Assembly: GCA_035772405.1 (NCBI GenBank)
Contig: JAYKKM010000339.1
Coordinates: 932,001-996,000 of the forward strand
Source: Chrysogorgia sp. JL179-B06
Lineage: Eukaryota; Cnidaria; Anthozoa; Scleralcyonacea; Chrysogorgiidae
Reading direction: 5' to 3'
Length of the DNA: 64,000 bases
Part shown: piece after piece, positions 1 to 10,800 of the stretch
How positions within the stretch are numbered: the stretch's first letter is position 1
How the letters are laid out: every line of letters starts with the position of its first letter
Made by a program: the position numbers and the translations under genes
The notes under the pieces: generated by a model
Databases searched by the model: none
Seen by the model: the letters and a program-made list of their open reading frames with translations, nothing else
What the model was told of the DNA's origin: nothing

Positions 1-404
1 TGGTGATGATGATGATGATGATGGTGGTGGTGATGGTGGTAGTGGTGGTGATGATGGTGGTGGTAGTGATGATGGTGGTGATGATGGTGATGATGGTGAT
101 GATGATGGTGGTAGTGGTGTTGATGGCGATAATAGTGGTGATGATGATGGTGATGATGGTGGTGGTGATGATGATAATGGTGGTGATGATGGTGGTGATG
201 ATGATGGTGATGGTGGTGATGATGGTGATAATGGTGCTGATAATGATGGTGCTGATAATGATGGTGATGGCGGTGATGATGGTGATAGTGGTGGTGATGA
301 TGGTGGTGATAGTGGTGGTGATGATGGTGGTGATAATGGTGGTGGTGATGGTGATTATGATGGTGGTGCATGGTAATGATGATGCTGATGGTGGTGATGA
401 TTAA
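1..404. repeat. Degenerate (TGATGG/TGATGA)n triplet-rich array
   Basis: Imperfect TGATGATGG/TGGTGATGA units starting before the window, in the intron or 3' flank after aldolase exon 3. The long open frames of Met and Val are artefacts of the repeat. Positions 405-503 hold nothing recognisable. Confidence 0.95.
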
Positions 405-503
405 ATGTGAAAGCAATAGTGATAAGGATAATAATAATAATAATGATCATTGTCTTTGAGACTTAATGACAAGAAAACTTAATAACAATAAATATTTTCC
501 CAC

Positions 504-751
504 CTGAAACTGACAAGATCGCTCTAGATAGAACATATCATAAAATGCACTTGCAACATCAACATCACCAACAAGGACACCATGATTACACATTATCAAT
601 ATTCTCTTTTTGGCATCAAAAAACTTAGCCAAACGCTCTCCCTCTTCATCACAATCAGCAAAGCCACTGTAGTTGGTGTCATATGTGATGGCATCATATA
701 CCAGAGCACTGTTAGCATGGAGTAATTGGACAGAAGGATCTTCCAAGCAAG
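504..751 (-). CDS. Aldolase-like gene, exon 3 (NHG motif)
   Basis: 248 nt. The acceptor is tttctttag|CTTGCTTGG and the donor is TTTCAG|gtggga. It reads SCLEDPSVQLLHANS, then DEEGERLAKFF, ILIMCNHGVLVGDVDVASAF and FYLERSCQFQ. The NHG histidine is the third metal ligand of class II aldolases. The exon ends in phase 0 and the reading continues outside the window. Confidence 0.9.
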
Positions 752-3700
752 CTAAAGAAATAAAGAATAAAACAGTATTTATTATTCATTATTATTTAAC
801 ATTAATTATGTCATGTTCATTCTTAATAGTAAATTTAATGATAATTTGAAAAGTAGTAGTTGTGGCATCACCATCATTATCATCAACACATGAAGATCAC
901 CATCACTATTACCATCATTATTATTATCATTATCTAATATCATCAATGCCTGTAGATCACCAGTACCATTGTTATTACCATCACCATTCACCATCATCAT
1001 TACCATTATCATCACCATCATCATTACCATCATCATTACCATCATCATCACCATCATCATTACCACCATCACCATTACCATCATCATCACCATCATCATT
1101 ACCATTATCATCATCATTACCATCATCGTTACCATCATCATCACCATCATCATCATTACCATCATCATCATCATCACCATCATCATCATCACCATCATCA
1201 TCATCACCATCACCATCATCATCATCACCATCATCATTACCATCACCATTTACCATCACTATCACCACCATCACCACCACCACCATCATCATCACCACCA
1301 TCATCACCATCATCATCATCATCATCACCATCATCATTACCATCATCATCACCATCATCACCATCACCATCACCATTATCATTACCATCATCATCACCAT
1401 CACCATTTACCATCACTATCACCATCATCACCACCACCACCATCATCACCACCACCATCATCATCATCATCACCACCCATCATCACCATCACCATGTTGT
1501 CACATGACACCAAAACACATACATGGTGTGGATGCATGGACTGAAAGAGTAAAGATTATTATCACCACTACTATCATCAACATGTATGGTGATGATGATC
1601 TTCGTGTGTTGATGATGATTATAATGATCTCTATGCATTTATGGTAATGATGATCCATTATAATAATCATCATCAACACATATTCAAGATCACCATCATT
1701 ATAATCAACATCTGACGATTACCATAATCAACATCAATATGTTAAGACCATCATCACCTTCGTTATCACCATCACTATCATTGATCACTACCACTACATT
1801 ATCACTTACAAAGAGCAGTAACATAAGTTGGGTGAAGATGCATCAGACATCTCGCCGTTGGAACCAGTTTATGTACCATATGATGAATTGGTCTCACAGA
1901 ATAGCAAGGCTCGCCTTCTCCTTCTACAATGTCACCATCATCATTGAGTGCTACCAGAGATGATGCTGTGATCTGATGGTGTGAAACAAAGAACCAGTGG
2001 TTACCACTGGAGGACTGCCAGACATCATTAAGCCCCCCCCCCCTGAGACCCTACCCCAGCTACACCACTGTACATGTTCCTCAAGCCTAATTCTCAAAAT
2101 GTCTATATGTAGATATTACTTATACTCAGGGGCGTACGGGAAGGGGGGTTCATGGATCCCCCAGTCAGCGTTCCTGCCACGCCCAGTCGGTGCATTTTTG
2201 GTCAATTCAGCTGGGTCATTTTGGGAAGAAGAAGAGTTGGAGGAGGAACTATGAGAAAAGAAAGAAGTATAAAGAAGTATACTTGTTTCCTTCTTGTTTA
2301 AACTAATTGTCTATAATGACTATGGGTACAGTAATGTGGACTGCCATATGAATAATATTGTATTTGTAGTTGTGTCATACTCTTAATATTTTTCCTGTTA
2401 AAATATTAAATGTATACAGTATACCTCAAGAAAGTTGAAGAATTTATAAATATATACTTGAATACTACCGGTACTCTTAGCTGGCTGTTTTTTAGAGTTA
2501 GGAGTTAGTTTAGGGCATGGCGGTGGGACGACTCGGTCAAAATCTGGTGGACCCCCCAGGTCTTCCAAAACCAATACGCCCCTGCTAATACTCATGCCAT
2601 TCAATTGTAATAATGAACTGTTCCAAAATTTATCTGCACCCCCTGTTAAACACAGAGTGCTCGCATAAAAGGGGAAGCCGCTCCCCCTCGAAACAATGGA
2701 GTCTTTGAAATTTTAAAAATCAATTCAAACAATGGAGTGTTGAAACAATGTAAATTTTGTTGTTTTGATTACTTCTCATTTCTCGTTATTTCCCGACCAA
2801 GCACAGTAATTGAACTAATTCTGATTGGCATGGTGAGCATCTCACCGCCAATATATGAACCCTAATCTCCATGAAACTTTTACCCCCCTGGAATTTCGAA
2901 CTGACATTCCATCCTCCTATCATGGAGTTTCTGTGTGGCATTTACCCCCTGGAATTTCCATCTGACATTCGTCCCCCCCTGGAATTTCCATCTGACAAAA
3001 AATCCTGCAATTTCCATATACAGTGGAGCCTCGCTATAGCGTGCATTGTTATAACGCGCAACTCGGTGTAACGTGGTTTATCTTTGGACCCAAAAATTTC
3101 ACTTTGCCTGGTTATTAATGATTGCACTAGAGACAATTTGAATGATCTTAGCAATTGCTGAATGTCCTGAATGATTGCGATTATTACGAGATAGAACGAC
3201 AACGCGGCAGTGCAATTAGTCTTTAGCAGACTTCTAACTTATATGTATATAATATGTATATTTAAATATTGGTTTGGCATGTACATGTATTTAAAACTGA
3301 TAGTCTGATACATGTATTCACGAGGTAATATAACAAAATAAATAACATAACAGAAAATGCATGTTGATTTTATTACAGACATTATAGGATCCAAGGGTAC
3401 TGCTTCTGGCAGTACCCAAGCTTGTTCCCAGTGTTCTTTCCACAACATTGCACCAGGTCCGAGTACCAAGAGTACTGGGAATGAGATTTGTCCAATAACT
3501 CGCAATAACGCACCCCAACTAACACGCTATAGCGAGGCTCCACTGTGTAATATTCCTCCTCCCACTGGAATTGCCATGTAACATTTAGGGCCCTTCTGAA
3601 TACCCCAGCTTTGGCTGAATGGGCTACCCTACTAAAATAAATTTATCTATCTATCTACTCCTCCACTGGAATTCTGGGTTCTCAATCCCTCCCTTGGGAT

Positions 3701-5094
3701 TAAGGTTCCTCAACAGGGGGTGCAGAAAGATTGGGATAGTTCAATAGAATAACAGGGAGCAATTATAGAATACCCGTCCACTTTTGAAACCGCATTTAAA
3801 GGCAGAAATACAAACCAGGATGCCCTAAAATGTCTTTAAAATTTAAATATAATATCAAAGGTTTATAGTGTGTGTAGTTGTTGATTGTTATCAAATTAAA
3901 TGGCTTATGGTATTAATTTTTGCGAAATGAAACAGGTTTGCGAAACGAAACAACAATTTGCCTAACAAGTTTTTAATAATAACCGACCCCAAAACAACAA
4001 AGATCCTATAACCCCCTGCCTAATGAGTTTTCTAACCCTAACTCCCACCTAACTAGTTTTAATTGGAGTTTCTCACTGTCTGAGTTTACGAAATAAGTGA
4101 GAAACGTGTTTCTATGGCAACCCAGTGTGAAGAGACACGTTTCGCAAATAGCGGAGCGCATTACAGCATGTACAACCTGAATATACACCTGTAATACAGT
4201 CTGTGAAAATTCGCACGATAGCTTGTCGACCCCCCACTGAGCTACTCAGATTTGAGTGGTTTAACACTCATATCATATTCATAATTGTTTATTTGATTGG
4301 ATTATTTGATCTCACAAGAATTCCCAGGGAACCAATTGTAACTGGAATAAGACAAGAGTTGTGATTTGGACAATCAAAATCTACTTCTTAGATCTGAGAA
4401 GCTCAGCAGGGGGCCGACAAGCTATCCTGCAAATTTTCAGACTGTATTACAGGTGTATATTCAGGCTGTACACAGGCTAAGTGCGTTAATGCTATTTATA
4501 GAACCAAAACTCAGACAAACAAACCAAAATTGAATCTCAAGGGTTCCTAAGTAGCCATTTTCTATTGTTGAGAATGCAAGAATAAACAAGAATAATTTAT
4601 ACACACTGACGTCATTATTCGCAATTAATCTGTTTCGTTTCGCAAAATACCATAAGCCAATTAAATGGGGTTTTAAAATAGAACGAAGATATATGATGAA
4701 CGTTCTGTAATTTGACCCTTTTACTAACTGTCAACAGATACAGATAGCAAAAGTGGAGGGGTATTCTACAATTTAGCTCAGTCACTATACATATACATAC
4801 CTCACTCCAATGAAGTCCAAAAGGATGTGTAAGCATCACTTGCTCGCCACTACCATCTGCTGCCGGTGCCATAACACTCAAATGATTATCAATAGCTTCA
4901 TTGAAACTCATTCTATTGAACTCTCTGTACGCTGCTGTTAGTTCAATCCGAAGTTTCCTGTTCTGTGCACGAGCTTCGTCACCTGTTGGTGACTCGCGAG
5001 ATGACAACGAAGACAGACAACGAAAAACATGTCTTGCTTTGATGGCACGGAAAGAAATCTTCGTAATGCCATGGAGAAAATTGAAAGAACTCAT
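504..5094 (-). CDS. Class II aldolase/adducin-domain protein, 3'-partial, 3 exons visible
   Basis: Join of minus-strand exons 5094-4801, 1972-1810 and 751-504 gives 705 nt (235 codons) in one frame with GT-AG junctions and matching phases. The family holds metal-dependent aldolases, epimerases and adducin-like proteins; substrate cannot be told from sequence. Visible hallmarks are a NHLSV-like strand in exon 1, HWSE followed by ITASSLV across the first junction, VEGEGEP, then MHLHPTY (two metal-ligand histidines of the family) and NHGVLVG (third histidine). The first ~35 residues are rich in Ser and Arg with no acidic residue, compatible with a mitochondrial presequence (inference). The usual length is about 250-280 residues, so one short C-terminal exon is probably left of the window. 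It is divergent to the USP gene, start codons 291 bp apart. Closest named relatives are the putative class 2 aldolases; no assay-based function is implied. Confidence 0.9.
960..1497. repeat. Degenerate (CATCAC/CATCAT)n array in aldolase intron 2
   Basis: Imperfect CATCATCACCATCATT units, the reverse complement in kind of the array at 1-404. Sparse remnants go on to about 1800. It fills most of the intron between exon 2 and exon 3. Confidence 0.95.
1810..1972 (-). CDS. Aldolase-like gene, exon 2 (metal-binding HxH)
   Basis: 163 nt. The acceptor is caccatcag|ATC and the donor is CTTT|gtaagt. It reads ITASSLVALNDDG, VEGEGEP, then ARCLMHLHPTYVTAL, matching the family core with the Glu and the two histidines that bind the catalytic metal in the enzymes. 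It is missed by simple ORF calling because the exon is short and opened by splice sites. Confidence 0.88.
2127..2584. mobile_element. Non-autonomous hAT-like DNA transposon
   Basis: 458 bp bounded by CAGGGGCGTA at 2127 and TACGCCCCTG ending at 2584, a terminal motif common in hAT elements. The flanks CTTATACT (2119-2126) and CTAATACT (2585-2592) are 8-bp target duplications with one mismatch. No transposase is inside. It lies in aldolase intron 1. Confidence 0.8.
2885..3000. repeat. Short degenerate direct repeats
   Basis: Four spaced copies of a CCCCTGGAATTTC-AWCTGACATTC type unit occur at about 2885, 2945, 2977 and just before. The stretch 2593-2884 shows no other feature. Confidence 0.6.
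3021..3545. mobile_element. Tc1/mariner-pogo-like TIR element, non-autonomous
   Basis: 525 bp with inverted ends: CAGTGGAGCCTCGCTATAGC at 3021 and its complement at 3526-3545. The left end follows TA; the right flank reads TGTA, so the TA duplication is not clean. CAGT...CTCGCTATA ends resemble pogo/Tigger termini (family knowledge). No transposase frame was recognised inside. Confidence 0.65.
3897..4665. mobile_element. Outer TIR element hosting a nested foldback
   Basis: The left end near 3897 (AATGGCTTATGGTATT, then TTTGCGAAATGAAACAG) is the reverse complement, with few changes, of 4627-4665. The middle is interrupted by the separate palindromic element at 4164-4480. It sits in aldolase intron 1. 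Confidence 0.65.
4164..4480. mobile_element. Foldback (palindromic) element, ~85-bp arms
   Basis: The left arm (about 4164-4252) contains TATACACCTGTAATACAGTC and GATAGCTTGTCGACC. The right arm (about 4395-4480) contains GACTGTATTACAGGTGTATA and the complement of the second block. The spacer is about 140 bp. No coding sequence. Confidence 0.7.
4801..5094 (-). CDS. Aldolase-like gene, exon 1 (start codon, presequence, N-terminal fold)
   Basis: 98 codons from ATG at 5094 down to 4801. The donor is GAG|gtatgt (genomic complement at 4800-4795), so the exon ends in phase 0 after HWSE. The first 35 residues carry 6 Lys/Arg, several Ser and no Asp/Glu. The conserved fold starts near residue 50 (ELTAAYREFNRM), followed by a DNHLSVMAP segment typical of the family's first strand. 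Confidence 0.88.
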
Positions 5095-5385
5095 AGTATT
5101 GGCTCAGAATAAGGGCTAGCCTGCGTGCAGACGCTTGTAGCATAATAAACAAATTGTTTATTTGTCGCAATTATTATAATTGCGACAATTGTAATTGCAA
5201 CAACAATGGTCAGCAGAATGTACTAAGGGCGCATAAACCGGAGAATCACGAATTACAAACATGTACTTTTGGTAATTCGAAATTGTATCAAAACAGCTTT
5301 GGAAATCGAATAATTACAATGTGTTATGTGATTCAGAGTTTTGGGGTATAGTGTTGGATCAGTGGTATCCCCAGGGGACGTAGCA
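5095..5385. promoter_or_regulatory. Shared divergent promoter with a perfect 23-bp palindrome
   Basis: Only 291 bp separate the aldolase ATG (5094, minus) from the USP ATG (5386, plus), so both core promoters must be here or overlap the 5' UTRs. There is no clear TATA box. A perfect palindrome with 11-bp arms around a central T (GTCGCAATTAT-T-ATAATTGCGAC, 5164-5186) is the most distinctive sequence and a candidate dimer-binding site. Bidirectional activity is inferred from geometry only. Confidence 0.6.
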
Positions 5386-7815
5386 ATGGAGACATGTCCT
5401 CATATTCGTGGCTTAGAGTCGATCAAGAACGAAGCTTTACTGTCACCGAGAATGTGGGCATGCGCAGAGTGTGGTACCACGGATAGTGTGTGGGTAAGAA
5501 TGTAAGATCACAATTGTAGCAGGGAAAATGAGGAAAGTATGGCTGCGAACGCCTTCTGTAAGATCCAATCAAGTCATGTTGCAAAAATGTAACATTGGTT
5601 TCCCTGCAGGCTGGAACCCTTGTAGGCTACAACCCTGGGGGTCTGAGTGGAAAGGACATTGTCAGTGCCTGGTTATTCAGGGTGTCTGACATTATTATAG
5701 ACGGCACAATCCAGCCATAACAAATAACAATATATAAAAGTAGTATTGTTTGAAAAATTCCTCAAAGTAGACGGTGGTGAATGGCACTTTGGCATTAATG
5801 TCCAGGCTGCAGCCCAGCCGAGAGGAGGGCGTAACCGGGGCAACTGCCTCAAGGCCCAGACCAAATAAGTGCCCTGATGCAAATCCTACACAGAATGAAG
5901 CTTTTAGGTTATTTAGGAGCCCGTGAAAGACCATAACCTCACCTTCCCCTGGACCTGTGAATGTCCAAACTTGAATAACAAGTTTATCTTCCATAATATA
6001 ACCATTTACTTTAGAACAGACTAACAATGTTGTACAAGTCTAATTCAAAACTGTTGAAACAGAGATATTTGGGAGGGAGAAAGCATCTAACACAGACAGA
6101 GCTGATGGTTGTGATAAGCAGGTGTTTAGGGATTTTGGGAGGGGCCGGGGACTGGGACTGAATTAGGGCATAATGGACCCCATCATCATAGACCAGTGGA
6201 TGCAGTCTGATACACATGAATGTCTGCCATAAACAATACTTTAGGTGCCGTCAACGGCCATTCTGCACATGTGTGATATTTCAAACGTGGGGGACTCCAT
6301 ATGTCAACAATTATGTCAAGTATTCAACAAAGGTGGCGAAGGCGCGAGTTGTAGTTTGATATATTATCCACATTTAGGAACAGAACAGCTTCTTATAACA
6401 CGCTTTTTAGGCAGAAAAGCTCAAGCGTGGAAAACAAATCTGCAATACTTCATGTTCAATATGTTTATATGCAATGTAAACAAACGATGTAAAAAGAAAC
6501 GTGGACATGCACAGAACAGACTTGACGGCACCTTTAACAATAACCAATTTCATTCCATTAAAACCAACAGATGCAGAATTTTACATAAAAAAGTAGCATA
6601 TATTATGATAAATTGCATTTCTCAGTGGTATTTACAACTTAATTCCTTCAAATAGGAGTGTTGAATATTCAAGAAGTTGTGAAATACAATATAATAAAAA
6701 ATTCAATTGCATTTATTTTGTGTCTAGGCCTGTTTGCAGTGCTCTAACATAGCTTGTGGAAGGTATGTTAAGTAAATATACTTTTCAAAAGATGTCTTGA
6801 AATTTCGAAAAAACGTGAGGTTTAATCACAACTTGAATAACAAGTTTTTATCAATTCCTCTTCACAGATAAAAAGTCTTGTGGGTGATTTATACAGATAT
6901 TTCAAACAGACAAAATGTATATACCTACTGTTTTGCCTTCTTAGATTCAATGAGGAACATGCAATTAAGCATTATAATGAAAAGGGGGTAAGAACTAGTG
7001 CTACTACTCTAAGGAAGGAAGGAAGGAAGGAAGGAAGGAAGGAAGGAAGGAAGGAAGGAAGGGAGGAAGGAAGGAAGGAAGGAAGGAAGGAAGGAAAGGA
7101 AGGAAGGAAGGAAGGAAGGGAGGGAGGAAGGAAGGAAGGAAGGAAGGGAGGAAGGAAGGGAGGGAGGAACGAACGAAGGAAGGAAGGAAGGAAGGAAAGG
7201 AAGGAAGGAAGGAAGGAAGGAAGGGAGGGAAGGAAGGAAGGAAGGAAGGAAGGGAGGAAGGAAGGAAGGAAGGGAGGGAAGGAAGGAAGGAACGAACGAA
7301 GGAAGGAAGGAAGGAAGAATAGAAATTTAAGAATAGAAAAGGAGGAGATCAGGCAAGGAATAAAACCTCAGGAATGTTGTATCTAATTAGTGAAAAGCCA
7401 AATGGTCGAGAATATACTTGATTAGCAAATGGCAGAATTAAACTTTGAGGGTAAAGAAGGATGCATATACAAGCTATTTAATTCCAATCTGTTTTGCAGC
7501 ACCCAATAGCTTTGGAAGTGAACAAGAAATATTTATATTGGTAAGCATTGACAATTTCTTTGTCAAACTCATATCTTCGTACTAATTAAAGTATATTATA
7601 ATACAATTTAATAATAGTAAAAATATTTTGATTTATGTTTCCAGTTACCAATGTGATAATTATGTTTTCAATGACAATTATTATGGAGAAGTAGCACTAA
7701 TCAGAGAAACATTAAAGGAAATTGAGACACAGATATTTAGTGAAAGTCTAACCAGAAGTGGGTGTATCATCCACAATGCAAGTGCATCATCACTAGTACT
7801 CAATGAGGAAAACAA
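5386..7815 (+). CDS. USP exons 1-5: ZnF-UBP domain
   Basis: Exon 1 starts at ATG 5386 ([12 protein letters not shown]...) and ends at TGG|gtaaga. Exon 2 is 35 nt ([11 protein letters not shown]), using the acceptor at 6726-6727; the nearer AG at 6738-6739 would delete the first CxxC of that block. Exon 3 is 43 nt ([14 protein letters not shown]), exon 4 is 41 nt ([13 protein letters not shown]) and exon 5 runs 7645-7815 ([11 protein letters not shown]...). All twelve zinc ligands of the USP44-type finger can be placed: Cys4, His6, Cys26, Cys29, Cys38, Cys41, Cys46, His53, His57, His63, Cys76, Cys79. The domain binds the free C-terminus of ubiquitin in family members. Confidence 0.9.
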
Positions 7816-10800
7816 GTAAGAAAACATGCAGACTCTTAAATTTTCAATATGTTAGTTGGACACCACCAGCGGTCTGACATGGTTTAGAGAATGAGGGGAG
7901 AATTGGTGCAGAATTATTAGAGCTAGTGTGTGAATAAGTTTTGTTATCTGTGTTCAGAACAGCTTGATTTGTAGAGTAACGTGTGCTTGCAGGAAGAAGT
8001 ACTGTACAGAAAGTTGTTTCCAATGTTGATGTAAAAATAACAACACGAGAAAGAGTGTTTCATCCGATACAAGCCTCGAAATAAGTGCCGGTCTCGCTTC
8101 TCAAAACATTGCAGGCATAGCGCCCACAGCGTACTATTTTATAGCTTGAAACTCAAATTACATTTGTGCGCCATAGGGCAATACGTCGTGGCACAGAGGC
8201 TCGAACAGCAGTCTGTCGACGCTATGGCGAACAATTGTTCTGTTTATCATCGTCCAAACACCAAATATTCGTGCGTAAGTTGTGCGGTTACCATTTGTAA
8301 TGTGTGTTCTGTTCCCTGCATTAGCGAAGACGATCTTGGCTATAGCGAAGAAAATTATCGGGTTGGGAAATGCCAAATCTGTCCAACGGGAAATGCGAAT
8401 CAATTCTGAGTCTCACCTGCGAAATGTCAGCCACTGCCACAGAAGAAAATGAAAACCGGGAACAAAAAGCAAGCGCAACTAAGTTCCTTTTTTCTAAGAC
8501 CACAACTACGACCACATGCACATCAACAGACGTTAGTGAAACAAGTAGGCAAGAATTAGCCAAAGATGCCAAATGACCCGCTACCGTGAAGTTAACGTAA
8601 CCTCAGAACGAACAGTTGCTGTTGAAACTGTCGAAAAAAGTTGGAAAACTAACTCTTTGGCATCTTATGAGGGAAACTTGTGGTTGTCGTATGATATCGA
8701 CGGAAAACTTGCGCGAAACCTTCGATGTACTGTTTGCACTGAGTACGAGCAACGCATCAAAGGGATGAAATATTTTAACCGAACTTGACTGTTTTTCATC
8801 TTTTTCTTGCCAAGGAAATAAGCATTTTCTTGAGAATGATTATCTGTAAACGTACCTGTACAAGTACACTTATAAAATAGGCCCAATTGCTCAAATAAAA
8901 AAATAACAAAAACAAAAGATGACCGGCAAAAAATCGTCTGTGACCTTTAAATATTTACCGGTCATGACGACCAGTATACTTTCAAGGATTATTTCGAGGT
9001 TTGATCCGATATCCTGCAGTCCCCAAGAAGTAGGTTGAAAAACGAGGCGATATCTAGCCAAGTTTTTTAACCAAATTTGAAGTGACTGGATAGAGGATGG
9101 AACACTCTTTCAAGTGTTTGATCTTTCATCTCAAACAGATAGGTATTTTTAAAGAAATTTCAAAATCCTATGCTAATTAAGACTATGTACCAAAGTTGTA
9201 TAGTGAATGTACTAGAGCCTGGCATTATGATCTATGGCAGTGAAATATGGGCAGTCAAGGAAGACGATGTTGATTAGCATGAATGTTTAATGCAACACTG
9301 AGAGACAGAAAGATGTTGGTATAGCTAGGTCATTTGGGACTGGTTAACACCAGGGATTCAGGGATGTTATCTGTAGTTGTAGGCTGGGTTGGTTTTGTGA
9401 TGTGCAGTTAAGATGAATCAAGATAATTGGGTGTAGAAGAGTGCCTAAGAAGAAAGGGAGACCTAGGGAGCAGTTTGTAAAAACAGATTTGGGGAAGAAA
9501 GGTTAATTGTAATGTATAAGGAACTGGTATTTTTATACAGTAACACACCAGTTTGGCAAGTGAAAAATATCACCTTTATGAACTTTTGACTTCCTTAAAC
9601 CTCATTTACATATGGCTAGCAAAAAGATATGAAAGTGTTATACTTTTATAGGCACACTGCCAAATAGTATACTGTCTAATCTTTCGTGCAAGGCAGTTCA
9701 ACAAGGAGTGAAACGTATCGTGAGCTACATGTAGCATGCTGCAGAGTAAGATGTTTCTCAGAGTGTTCACTGTTTGTTATATTTTAGAACTGAAAAAGAT
9801 CATGATAAATTAGAAGATAAACAATACACAGCAACTTGCCATTGGAGGTTAGCAGATGATTGAACAACACTTTTTCCTTAGTTGAATTTTGTATTTATAT
9901 TTTGACGTCATCATGCAATGTCATATCAACCAGACAACATATAGTGTATTGCAGGTCACCCCAACTTAGTGTCTTAAAAGTAATTGAGGAGAAAGTGCTG
10001 TAACTTGAATCTTTGTTTTTCAGGGTTCAGCATGATTTATCTTCAATTTTTAAAGCTGTATTTTTTTTAAATGTTTTGTCTTATATCACAATGTACACTG
10101 TATGTACATTTTTATCATTTACCAGGCTTAACCTTTTGTCAAAAGTTTTCAGTGGATTTCGAGAAAATGTTAAGTGCAACAAGAAAGAAAAGGTACATGT
10201 TTTGAATTGAGCAGTATCCCTCAGTATCCCTCAGTATCCCTCATAATATCCCTCATAGTATCCCTCAGTATCCCTTAATATCCCTCATAGTATCCCTCAT
10301 AGTATCCCTTAGTATCCCTCATAATATCCCTCAGTATTCCTCATATCCCTAGTATCCCTCATAATATCCCTCAGTATCCCTCAGTATCCCTCAGTATCCC
10401 TCATAGTATCCCTCAGTATACCTTAGTACTTCCTAATTATTGACAAGCCTGGATATTAGCGGTCGGTCACGGACATTGTCCGGTACAAACATCCCATTTC
10501 TAGAGATATTTGACAGTTACAATATTAATTGTGTCTGTCATTTTGTCCGATACTCATCTTGTCCGAAGATTATATTCAACTTTTTGTGAAAGTAAAACAT
10601 TTTTGTGTTGAATGGACTGCGTTTAGATTTCGTATTGTACAATCTCAGATGAGAGGTATTACGCTAAGTTTGGCGACATTACGCTAAACTTGGAGACATT
10701 GCGGCTAAGTTGGGAGACATTGCGCTAAGTTTGGAGACATTATGCTAAGTTTGGAGACATTACGCTAAGTTTGGAGACTTTGCGCTAAGTTATGAGACAT

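Noticed and set aside
3..1647. Long frames of Met/Val, Asp/Gly, His/Tyr and Ser/Pro
   Set aside because: They are direct translations of the triplet repeats in several frames and both strands, with no start context or domain.
5673..6655. Minus frame 5695-6027 and plus frame 6245-6655 in USP intron 1
   Set aside because: No known domain, and no splice-compatible partner found. The second overlaps a possible small TIR element.
6880..7386. 168-codon Lys/Glu/Gly/Arg frame
   Set aside because: Generated by the GGAA tetranucleotide array. It does contain real USP exon 3 in the same frame at 6945-6987, which is why it looks partly coding.
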